A DNA stretch of 64,000 nucleotides from SLNP01 sp964568875 (GTDB lineage Bacteria; Bacteroidota; Bacteroidia; Bacteroidales; VadinHA17): assembly GCA_964568875.1 (NCBI GenBank), contig CAZMSH010000001.1:228835-292834 (forward strand), written 5' to 3'. Every line of letters begins with the position of its first letter. Position 1 is the first letter of the stretch. Under the pieces are notes generated by a model. That model saw only the letters and a program-made list of their open reading frames with translations, had not been told where the DNA came from and made no database searches. Shown piece after piece: positions 54,964-62,742 of this stretch. The position numbers were made by a program, and so were the translations under genes.

Positions 54964-55985
54964 GCAACAGTTTAGAATTATACAACGAGATTTTATTCCT
55001 GAACCTGCGCCCCTGGATTTTCGGCAATCAGTCTGAAATTAAATTCAAGCAATTATTGCTCGAAGTTAAAAAAGAGTATTATACGCACCAACCGGTTTAC
55101 GAGGTCGATTTCATAAAACCACTTTCCAATATCCGCAAATATTACCATGCAATCATTGAATATGAAGCCATCAATTATTTAAATGGCTTGCATGCTGAGA
55201 TTTCCCAGGCATTAAGCGAGAATGAAAAATCTTATCTCGTTCATTTTGCTATGGATAAATTGATTTCTCAAAAACTCAAAGAGGCTGCTCAGATCATACA
55301 GGAAAGAAACTACACAACGGAGCAGTTCAACCTTAACCAACAAACAAAGCAGACAGATACAAGCAAAACCAATGAATCATATATTCTCCACCTGCTGAAA
55401 CATCAACTGGTAAGGTTGTTTTTGGAAATACAGGATTCCTATTCCGGTTACCTGAAAGAAGATGCTTTAACTCCTGATGAAATCTACTTTAAATTCTTTA
55501 ATGAAGCTGCACCGGAAAGGGCTTATATTATTGAAGCTGAAAACTATCCGAATACTTATCAGGCACCACAACCTCAACAAACCGACAATAAACCTGCTTT
55601 CAATGCCATTCGTGATGATATTTGGGAGCCCGGCAAAAACATCTATTCTTACAATCAATTAATCAGGAATCCATCACGCTTTGCACGGATTGAGGAAGAA
55701 CTCTACGAAAAAGACATTATTGATAACAATTACCATTTTTCCGACAGGCATGGTATGAAGAAGTACTTGGCAGCGTTTTACCATCAACTGATCCGCAAAG
55801 GCTATTTCAATAAGCGGATTTTTCCCGGCAATGTAGAAACCTCTAATCTTGTCATCAGGAAATTTTTAGACTATCGCTATAAAACCAATGTTGACAAACA
55901 ATTCCGTAACTGGGATAATGACCACGAAGGACTGTTATCGTTTATTGAGATAGATTACTGGTTAGACCATATTCCTGCCTGTTAA
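54960..55985 (+). CDS. Element protein of unknown function
   Basis: I do not recognise this 341-residue protein. It is soluble, rich in aromatic and charged residues, with mostly helical character (LHAEISQALSENEKSYLVHF), a Gln/Pro/Thr-rich middle linker (near 200, QAPQPQQTDNKPAFNAI) and a C-terminal part with LAAFYHQLIRKGYFNKRIF and EIDYWLDHIPAC that recalls the end of RteC-like or other Bacteroidetes element proteins. Its ATGA overlap with the recombinase gene suggests a partner or regulator of recombination. Confidence 0.7.
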   Translation: MSNSLELYNEILFLNLRPWIFGNQSEIKFKQLLLEVKKEYYTHQPVYEVDFIKPLSNIRKYYHAIIEYEAINYLNGLHAEISQALSENEKSYLVHFAMDKLISQKLKEAAQIIQERNYTTEQFNLNQQTKQTDTSKTNESYILHLLKHQLVRLFLEIQDSYSGYLKEDALTPDEIYFKFFNEAAPERAYIIEAENYPNTYQAPQPQQTDNKPAFNAIRDDIWEPGKNIYSYNQLIRNPSRFARIEEELYEKDIIDNNYHFSDRHGMKKYLAAFYHQLIRKGYFNKRIFPGNVETSNLVIRKFLDYRYKTNVDKQFRNWDNDHEGLLSFIEIDYWLDHIPAC

Positions 55986-55991
55986 AATTGC

Positions 55992-56079
55992 GGTAATTTG
56001 CTGTCAATTTACCAAATGAAATTACCACTCTTTTGGTAATGGTGCTGTTTTTCTGACACTTACCTTTTCCGAAATTACC
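55992..56079. repeat. Cluster of GGTAATTT / AAATTACC half-sites
   Basis: GGTAATTT (55992), AATTTACC (56006), AAATTACC (56019), GGTAAT (56035) and AAATTACC (56072) occur within 88 bp of the 200-bp intergenic region. The pair ATTACCA-N6-TGGTAAT (56021-56040) is a perfect 7-bp inverted repeat. Related TACC cores at 56061 and 56091 may be further copies. It separates the recombination operon from the replication-type operon and may be an operator array or an iteron-like origin. Confidence 0.55.
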
Positions 56080-56120
56080 AGTCTTCAGGCTACCAAAAAC
56101 CCTGATATAAATTCGCTATG

Positions 56121-56137
56121 TCTTTGAAAATCAAAGA
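56121..56137. repeat. Inverted repeat TCTTTGA-AAA-TCAAAGA
   Basis: The palindrome has perfect 7-bp arms and lies 49 bp before the start of the first small HTH gene. It may be its operator. It overlaps a 47-codon open frame (ATG 56118) that could instead be a small gene; nothing else decides between the two. Confidence 0.4.
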
Positions 56138-56185
56138 TGACTTTGGCGCTGAAGTCCATTTCCCGAATTTTAATTCAATAGTAAA

Positions 56186-56485
56186 ATGGACGAAATTATT
56201 AAACGTCTCGAACGACTGGAAAGGCTTATTGAAAGCCAGGGTAGCAATACAAAGGAAGTTTTAAACTTCAATGAAGCATGCCAGTATCTGGAGCTTTCGC
56301 AATCGCATTTGTACAAGCTCACAAGTACCGGAGCCATACCCCATTACAAACCTAATGGTAAAAAAATCTATTTCAACCGGCATGAATTGGATGGCTGGTT
56401 GCTCCGCAACCGGGCCACCTCTAAGGATGAAATTGAGCAGCAAGCTGCCGATTACCTGGTTAAAAAAGGGAGGGTACAGCTATGA
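56186..56485 (+). CDS. Small HTH_17 DNA-binding protein
   Basis: The 99-residue protein has a short N-terminal coiled-coil (MDEIIKRLERLERLIESQ) and a HTH_17 domain: FNEACQYLELSQSHLYKLTS with the wing AIPHYKPNGKKIYFNRHELD. Such proteins are present in pairs in many Bacteroidetes mobile elements and act as excisionase-like or regulatory factors. The stop overlaps the next ATG by 4 bp. Confidence 0.82.
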   Translation: MDEIIKRLERLERLIESQGSNTKEVLNFNEACQYLELSQSHLYKLTSTGAIPHYKPNGKKIYFNRHELDGWLLRNRATSKDEIEQQAADYLVKKGRVQL

Positions 56486-56775
56486 CAGAGTTATTTGATT
56501 TGCTGCTGAAAATCTCCCAGGAGATCAAAACCATCAAGACCTATATTGAATTTTTCCGAAAGACACGTCTGGAAAAATTTAACGAAGCCTGGATTGATGG
56601 TCAGGATGTGATGCAGGTTTTGCATATCAGCAAACGAACCCTTCAATCACTTCGTGACAGCGGGGCACTCCCCCACAGCCGGTTGAACGGCAAATTCTAC
56701 TATAAGCTTTCTGACATAGAAAATATGCTTGAATCCAATTATTCAAACATCAAATCAGGGAGCCATGGAAATTAG
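56482..56775 (+). CDS. Second small HTH_17 DNA-binding protein
   Basis: The 97-residue protein is a distant paralogue of the one encoded before it: an N-terminal helix (LFDLLLKISQEIKTIKTYIE) and the domain GQDVMQVLHISKRTLQSLRD with wing ALPHSRLNGKFYYKLSDIE. It overlaps the preceding gene by 4 bp and the following one by 11 bp, so the operon is translated as a chain. Confidence 0.82.
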   Translation: MTELFDLLLKISQEIKTIKTYIEFFRKTRLEKFNEAWIDGQDVMQVLHISKRTLQSLRDSGALPHSRLNGKFYYKLSDIENMLESNYSNIKSGSHGN

Positions 56776-57697
56776 CAGGAAAGACATTTTGGGCAAAACC
56801 CATTATGGGTTGAACATTTACGCATACATATTAAGGCAATTTTATCCTGGAGACACAGTCCTTTCCCTTTCGGGGAGGGACTGTAAACCTGCCAGAAACC
56901 CTTTTAACCAGAACAGGCTTACCCTGATGGTTTCCATTGTGGATAATTGTGCACGGCATACCGACACCGACAAAAGCATTCCCGATGGGGATGTTTTTGA
57001 TTTTGCGCAACTTCATTACAAAAAAGAAGGTCAGGAATTACTGGAAACAATTAACAGGGATCTTCATTTGCATATCGGAGAGAACAGAGGTTTTTATGGA
57101 AATAGAACATCTGCAAAAGAAGAACCTGATAAACAAAACATAGAAAAACCTATAGTCAGGATTCCTCAGTGTAGCTATTTTAACCGGCCAGTGTCAAACA
57201 CCATCCCGGCTAGAACTGTGAACCTTAATGAAATCTATCATTTAATCAAAGGTGATTCATTTTACAAGGCAACGAGCACTCTACGCAGTATTGAAGATGT
57301 CAGGGAAGCTCGTAAATACAAGGCTGCAAATTTTGATTATGTCACCTTCTCAGGCACATTCTCGAAGCGAAACGATAAAGCCTTACTGGCTCATTCCGGA
57401 TTGCTTACCATTGATTTTGATCACATCACAGACATTGATTCTTTAAAAAGATCATTGTTGCATGATCCGTATTTTGAAACAGAAATGCTTTTCATCTCTC
57501 CATCGGGCAATGGCTTAAAATGGATCATTCCTATTGACATCACCAAAGCGAAACACCAGGATTTCTTTAGGGCAGTTTCAAATTACATCCGCCAAACCTA
57601 TAAACTGGAAGTTGACCAGTCGGGTAAGGATATTTCAAGAGCCTGCTTCATACCGCATGATGCAGCCGTTTACATCAATCCCAAATATTTAGAGTAA
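56765..57697 (+). CDS. BT4734/BF3469-family primase-like protein
   Basis: The 310-residue protein has two parts. Residues about 1-105 resemble a CHC2-type primase zinc domain without most of the cysteines (GRDCKPARNPFNQNRLTLMV, DGDVFDFAQLHYKK). Residues about 140-310 match the BT4734/VirE-N block of primase-like fold: LTIDFDHITD, FISPSGNGLKWIIPI and SRACFIPHDAAVYINP. It probably serves DNA replication or priming of the element. The ATG is inside the end of the previous gene, and the stop TAATG overlaps the start of the next. Confidence 0.78.
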   Translation: MEISRKDILGKTHYGLNIYAYILRQFYPGDTVLSLSGRDCKPARNPFNQNRLTLMVSIVDNCARHTDTDKSIPDGDVFDFAQLHYKKEGQELLETINRDLHLHIGENRGFYGNRTSAKEEPDKQNIEKPIVRIPQCSYFNRPVSNTIPARTVNLNEIYHLIKGDSFYKATSTLRSIEDVREARKYKAANFDYVTFSGTFSKRNDKALLAHSGLLTIDFDHITDIDSLKRSLLHDPYFETEMLFISPSGNGLKWIIPIDITKAKHQDFFRAVSNYIRQTYKLEVDQSGKDISRACFIPHDAAVYINPKYLE

Positions 57698-59460
57698 TGG
57701 AAAGAAAAACGTTTAATCCGTTGGAATGGCTGGAACAACCAAGCCAACAAACAATAAATATAGAGCCTGAAAAAACATCCCATAATAATAATGGTATAAT
57801 TAAAGATGCAATCACACAGGTTGAAGAAATCATTCAGCAAATCGAAAACAAACAGATTGACATCGCCACTGCATACAACGACTGGCGTAATATCGGTTTT
57901 GCGTTTGCCGATGAGTTCGGTGAAGCAGGCAGGGAACTGTTTCACAGGATCAGCCGCTTTTACCCCGATTATGCTGTAAAAGAATGCGACAGGCAGTTTG
58001 ATAATTGCCTTAAAGCAAAAGGTCAGGGAGTTTCCCTGAAAACATTCTTTTATCATGCGAAACAGGCGGGTATTCCAATAAACAACAAAAATCCCAAAGC
58101 TGAAGAAGAATCAATTGAGGTTCCACATTTCCCTGAATCCTTATATCCTCAACTTCCTGATTTCCTGAAACGGGTGGTTCATGTATGTACATCAAATGAA
58201 GAAAAGGACATTATGCTATTGGGTACATTGGTAACACTCAGTTCGTGCTTACCTAAAATCTATGGCATTTATGACGGCAAACGGGTATTTGCCAACCTTT
58301 ACCTTTTTATTACTGCCCAGGCATCAGCCGGAAAAGGCAGGTTGGTGCACTGCAAGCAACTGGTAAAACCCATTCATAAAGCCTTGCGGGAGCAGGCAAG
58401 AATGATCAAACAGGAGTACGAACTGGAGCTTGCCGATTACAACTCCAAAAAAGGAAAGGAAGAAGGCGTTGAGAAACCTGCCAAACCTCAGGAGAAAATG
58501 CTCTTTATCCCTGCCAATAACAGCACCACCGGAGTATTTCAATTGCTATCTGATAATGATGGCAAAGGATTGATTTTTGAAACCGAAGGCGACACGCTGG
58601 CACAGGCATTCAAAAGCGATTACGGCAATTATAGCGATGGGTTCCGAAAGGCATTCCACCACGAAACCATTTCCTATTACAGGAGAACCGACCGGGAATA
58701 CGTGGACATCGAAAGCCCCTGCCTGTCAACGGTACTGTCTGGCACACCCAAACAAATTTCAAGCCTCATCCCCAACGCTGAAAATGGCTTGTTCAGCCGT
58801 TTCATCTTCTATTTTATGAATGTCCGCCCTATATGGAAAAACGTATTTGCCATTTCATCCGACAATGGACTGGAAGACTATTTTGATGAATTGGGCAGCG
58901 ATTTTCATGAATTATACAAAACCTTACTGGCAAATCCTGAAATACAGTTTTGCCTTTCGGCAGACCAGCAAGCTCAGTTCAATGAGTTCTTTTCAGGTGT
59001 TCAGACAAAATACATCGCCATCCAGGGAATTGATTCTATGGCAACGGTCAGGCGATTGGGCTTGATCGCTTTCCGCCTTGCCATGATACTGTCAGCACTA
59101 AGGATTATGGAAACCGGAGAACTTCCACAACGAATGTTGTGTGAAGAACAGGATTTCCAATCGGTACTTACCATGATTAAAACACTTGTACTCCATTCAA
59201 GCAAGGTGTTTTCCGAACTTCCCGAAGACATACAGCCGACTAAGCGGAAAAACAGAAAGGAGAAATTCCTGGAACAATTGCCCCTCAACTTCAACCGGCA
59301 AAAGTATCTGGAAGTTGCTCATAACTTATCCATACCTGATAAAACCGCTGAAGGATACATTACTGATTTTTACAAAAAGGGATTGATTCACCGTGAAAGC
59401 CAGGATCAGTATGTTAATCTGATTAAGGATACTAAGGATTCTGAGGAAGTTAAGGCTTAG
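57697..59460 (+). CDS. DUF3987 protein with PriCT-2-like N terminus
   Basis: The 587-residue protein has an N-terminal segment of PriCT-2 type (WRNIGFAFADEFGEAGRELF to LKTFFYHAKQAG, about 45-125), the C-terminal accessory domain of primases, and then DUF3987 (about 150-560), a P-loop-like helicase relative with LFITAQASAGKGRLVHCKQL in the place of Walker A and IFETEGDTLAQAF as Walker-B-like segment. It probably works with the primase-like protein from 56765 in element replication. After its stop there are 127 bp without a gene. Confidence 0.8.
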   Translation: MERKTFNPLEWLEQPSQQTINIEPEKTSHNNNGIIKDAITQVEEIIQQIENKQIDIATAYNDWRNIGFAFADEFGEAGRELFHRISRFYPDYAVKECDRQFDNCLKAKGQGVSLKTFFYHAKQAGIPINNKNPKAEEESIEVPHFPESLYPQLPDFLKRVVHVCTSNEEKDIMLLGTLVTLSSCLPKIYGIYDGKRVFANLYLFITAQASAGKGRLVHCKQLVKPIHKALREQARMIKQEYELELADYNSKKGKEEGVEKPAKPQEKMLFIPANNSTTGVFQLLSDNDGKGLIFETEGDTLAQAFKSDYGNYSDGFRKAFHHETISYYRRTDREYVDIESPCLSTVLSGTPKQISSLIPNAENGLFSRFIFYFMNVRPIWKNVFAISSDNGLEDYFDELGSDFHELYKTLLANPEIQFCLSADQQAQFNEFFSGVQTKYIAIQGIDSMATVRRLGLIAFRLAMILSALRIMETGELPQRMLCEEQDFQSVLTMIKTLVLHSSKVFSELPEDIQPTKRKNRKEKFLEQLPLNFNRQKYLEVAHNLSIPDKTAEGYITDFYKKGLIHRESQDQYVNLIKDTKDSEEVKA

Positions 59461-59554
59461 TTTCCTTAACTTCCTGAACTTCCTCATAATGTGTTGATAA
59501 ATTGTTTTTTCTTTTTCTTTCCCTTCATTGGTTCTTTTTCTGTAAATTAGCCAC

Positions 59555-59572
59555 TTATTGTCAAGTCAATAA
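59555..59572. promoter_or_regulatory. Operator-like inverted repeat before the XRE gene of the RM locus
   Basis: TTATTG-TCAAGT-CAATAA is a perfect 6-bp inverted repeat ending 15 bp before the ATG; GTCAAG recurs at 59580. It is a candidate binding site of the small XRE protein encoded next. Confidence 0.4.
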
Positions 59573-59587
59573 TTTAATAGTCAAGAA

Positions 59588-59872
59588 ATGATAGGACAAA
59601 GAATTAGAGAACTACGGGAGGAAAACGATTACCTGATCAGGCAACTGGCGGCAATGCTCGACATCGACACTGCCCAGTTAAGCAAAATGGAACGGGGGGA
59701 ACGCTTTTTCAAAAAGGAGGAAATCATCGAAATAGCCCGTATCCTGAAAGCCGATCAGGAAGAACTCCTCACCATCTGGCTGGCTGATAAAATCTACAAA
59801 ATGGCTTTGGAGGAGGAACATGCGATTGAAGCATTAGACCTGGCAAAGAAAAAATTAAGCAACAAGGAGTGA
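59588..59872 (+). CDS. XRE-family regulator of the restriction-modification locus
   Basis: The 94-residue protein is almost all HTH: IGQRIRELREENDYLIRQLAAML as first helices, DIDTAQLSKMERGERFFKKE as recognition helix and turn, then a helical tail (LEEEHAIEALDLAKKKL). It lies 38 bp before hsdM on the same strand and could act as a controller protein that delays or limits expression of the RM genes after transfer. Control (C) proteins of type II systems are similar in size, but the link to a type I system is an inference from position. Confidence 0.8.
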   Translation: MIGQRIRELREENDYLIRQLAAMLDIDTAQLSKMERGERFFKKEEIIEIARILKADQEELLTIWLADKIYKMALEEEHAIEALDLAKKKLSNKE

Positions 59873-59910
59873 ACAAACGGAATGATAACAGAAGAAGGAA
59901 TTAACCAAAT

Positions 59911-62742
59911 ATGGCAATAAAAAAATCAGAATTATACAGCAGCTTGTGGAAAGGTTGCGATGACCTGAGGGCATCTGGCGGAATGGACCCTTCACAGTAT
60001 AAAGATTATGTGCTGACCATGCTGTTTATTAAATACGTGTCGGATAAATATGCAGGAAAAGAAGACAGTGTCATTACAATCCCCGAGGGAGCATCATTTG
60101 AGGATATGGTTGCCCTGAAAGGGAAAAAAGACATTGGCGACCGCATCAACAAACAAATTATCCGACCCATTTTCCGGGAAAACGGACTTGAAGGCGAAGT
60201 GGAACTGGTGGATTTCAATGATGATGACAAACTTGGCAGCGAAAACGAAAAGGTGGATTTGCTTACCGGATTGATTGGAATTTTTGAGAATCCTGCCCTC
60301 AACTTTAAAAACAACCGTGCCGAGGATGACGACATTCTGGGCGATGCCTACGAATACCTGATGCGCCACTTCGCCACCGAATCGGGCAAAAGCAAGGGGC
60401 AGTTTTACACCCCTGCCGAGGTTTCCAGGGTGCTGGCAAAAATCATCGGCATTGAAAAAGCCAAATCTTCCCAATTTTCGGTATATGACCCCACCTGTGG
60501 TTCAGGCTCTTTATTATTAAAGGTAGCCCAGGAGGCCGACAGGCACATATCCCTGTACGGACAGGAAAAGGATATTTCTGTGAAAGGGTTGGCAGTGATG
60601 AACATGTGGATGCATGGCTATGAAGATGCCATCATTAAAAAAGGTAATTCCATTGCCAGACCCGACCACAAAGAGAAAGATGGCAAGCTGAAACGCTTCG
60701 ACCGGGTGGTTGCAAATCCCCCTTTTTCACAAAAAAGCTGGAGCCAGGGCATCAATCCCATAGAGGATGAATTTAACCGTTTCCTGCACTATGGCATTCC
60801 GCCTGCCAAAAATGGCGATTATGCCTTCCTGTTGCATATTGTTGCCTCATTAAAGGGAACCGGCAAGGCTGCTGTTATCCTGCCTCATGGGGTATTGTTC
60901 CGGGGAAATGCCGAAGCCGAAATCAGGAAAAACCTCATCGAACGCAAATACATCAAAGGGATCATCGGTTTACCGGCTAACCTTTTTTACGGTACAGGTA
61001 TTCCTGCCTGCATCATTGTGCTGGACAAGGAAGATACCGACAAGCGCAAAGGCATTTTTATGGTGGATGCCAGCAAAGGCTTTATCAAGGACGGCAATAA
61101 GAACCGTTTGCGTGAGCAGGACATTCATAAAATCGTGGATGTTTTCACAACCCAGACCAATACCCCTAAATATGCCCGCTTTGTTGAGTTCGAAGAAATT
61201 GTAAAGAACGAGTACAACCTGAACATTCCCCGATACATCGACACCCAGGAGGATGAGGATATTCAGGATTTGAATGCACATCTGAATGGCGGTATTCCCG
61301 ACACTGACCTGAACGGATTAAAAGCCTACTGGGATATTTACCCCACCATGAGGTCTGAGCTCTTTGAAGAAGTCCGTCAGGGCTACAGCAAGCTGATACC
61401 GGAAATCAATGCCGTGAAGGATACCATTTTTTCGCATCAAGAATTTACCGCCTACAAGGAAAAAATGGACAGGCTTTTTGAAAACTGGAAAAGCAGGAAC
61501 ACCCCTGTATTAAAAAGCATTTCCACCGAAACCATCCCTAAAAAACTTATCCATGATATTGCGGAGGACCTGTTGAAGGAATACACCGGAAAAGCCCTGG
61601 TTGACCGCTACGACATGTATCAGCACCTGATGGATTACTGGCTGGAATTGATGAAGGACGATACCTATATGATTATTGAGGACGGATGGGTTGCCAAACT
61701 GCATATCGTGAAAAAGACGAAAAAGGAAACCGTTTACGATTGCGACCTCGTGCCCAAGCCTTTGGTCGTAAACCGCTATTTTCTTGCCGAATACAATGCC
61801 ATACAGAATTTGGAAGCCGAAAAAGAAGTGAAGGAAAACAAATACACTTCGCTGATTGAGGACAACAGCGGTGAGGAAGCCATATTTGAAGATGTGGAGA
61901 ACAACAAGGTTTCCAAAGCCGACCTGCTGGAAAAACTGGACGAATACCAGGATTTGGCTTTTGATACCCATTTTAAGGAGGAGTTTGTGCAATTCCAAAT
62001 CAGCAAAGAAGAACAGGAAGATTGCCTTTCCCAAATAAAGGATTTGACCGAAGGTGAAAACTGGGGTATTTATTTTGAAAAACTCTCCAATGCAAGGGGC
62101 AAGCTCACCAAAGCGAACATTCAGAACCGCGTGATGGAACTCAAACAGATGGTGAGTATTTCCGACCTGCCACCAACCTACAAAAGCAAGGTGGAACCCG
62201 TTACCAAGAACTTTGAAAAACTCACCAACTGGGAAAAAGGCATACAACATCCCTGGTTTGCTGAGTTGGATATGATGCACCAATACCTCAGCCTGCTTTC
62301 CCGGCAGACGGAACTGAATAAAACCGTGAAGCAGAAACGGAACGACCTGATTGAGAAACTGGAGGCAATTCTTACAGAGGACAGGGAGTATATCCCCGAA
62401 ATCAACACCCTGTTACAATTACTGGATTTGACCGATGAAATCAACAACATCAAAGCAGCCATCAAAACTGCCACACAGGAACTGGAAGATAAAACCATTG
62501 AAAAATACGGACAATTGACCGAAGACGAAGTGAAAACCCTTGTTGTGGACGACAAATGGCTGGCAAGCCTGAAAATCCGTATTGACAACGAAATTGACGA
62601 GATTTCCCAACGTCTCACTGGAAGGATAAAAGAACTGGCTGAACGCTATGAGTTTAAACTTTCCGAAGTTGCCAATGATGTGACGGATTATGAAGCCAAA
62701 GTAAATAATCACCTGAAAAAGATGGGACTGAAATGGAGCTAA
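59911..62742 (+). CDS. hsdM: Type I restriction-modification methylase subunit with long C-terminal extension
   Basis: It is an N6-adenine methyltransferase of 943 residues. The N-terminal HsdM helical domain (1-150) and catalytic domain (160-430) are standard: YEYLMRHFATESGKSKGQFYTP, motif I VYDPTCGSGSLLLK at 191-204, motif IV NPPF at 269-272, and LPHGVLFRGNAEAEIR. Usual HsdM ends near 500; here about 440 further residues follow, rich in Lys/Glu with coiled-coil stretches (residues about 620-700 and 780-940). The hsdS ATG lies inside its last codons. Confidence 0.93.
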   Translation: MAIKKSELYSSLWKGCDDLRASGGMDPSQYKDYVLTMLFIKYVSDKYAGKEDSVITIPEGASFEDMVALKGKKDIGDRINKQIIRPIFRENGLEGEVELVDFNDDDKLGSENEKVDLLTGLIGIFENPALNFKNNRAEDDDILGDAYEYLMRHFATESGKSKGQFYTPAEVSRVLAKIIGIEKAKSSQFSVYDPTCGSGSLLLKVAQEADRHISLYGQEKDISVKGLAVMNMWMHGYEDAIIKKGNSIARPDHKEKDGKLKRFDRVVANPPFSQKSWSQGINPIEDEFNRFLHYGIPPAKNGDYAFLLHIVASLKGTGKAAVILPHGVLFRGNAEAEIRKNLIERKYIKGIIGLPANLFYGTGIPACIIVLDKEDTDKRKGIFMVDASKGFIKDGNKNRLREQDIHKIVDVFTTQTNTPKYARFVEFEEIVKNEYNLNIPRYIDTQEDEDIQDLNAHLNGGIPDTDLNGLKAYWDIYPTMRSELFEEVRQGYSKLIPEINAVKDTIFSHQEFTAYKEKMDRLFENWKSRNTPVLKSISTETIPKKLIHDIAEDLLKEYTGKALVDRYDMYQHLMDYWLELMKDDTYMIIEDGWVAKLHIVKKTKKETVYDCDLVPKPLVVNRYFLAEYNAIQNLEAEKEVKENKYTSLIEDNSGEEAIFEDVENNKVSKADLLEKLDEYQDLAFDTHFKEEFVQFQISKEEQEDCLSQIKDLTEGENWGIYFEKLSNARGKLTKANIQNRVMELKQMVSISDLPPTYKSKVEPVTKNFEKLTNWEKGIQHPWFAELDMMHQYLSLLSRQTELNKTVKQKRNDLIEKLEAILTEDREYIPEINTLLQLLDLTDEINNIKAAIKTATQELEDKTIEKYGQLTEDEVKTLVVDDKWLASLKIRIDNEIDEISQRLTGRIKELAERYEFKLSEVANDVTDYEAKVNNHLKKMGLKWS

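Noticed and set aside
61510..62283. 257-codon open frame antisense to hsdM
   Set aside because: It is a hydrophobic-looking mirror of the Lys/Glu-rich hsdM extension (AAG/GAA codons read as CTT/TTC) and has no start context or partner.
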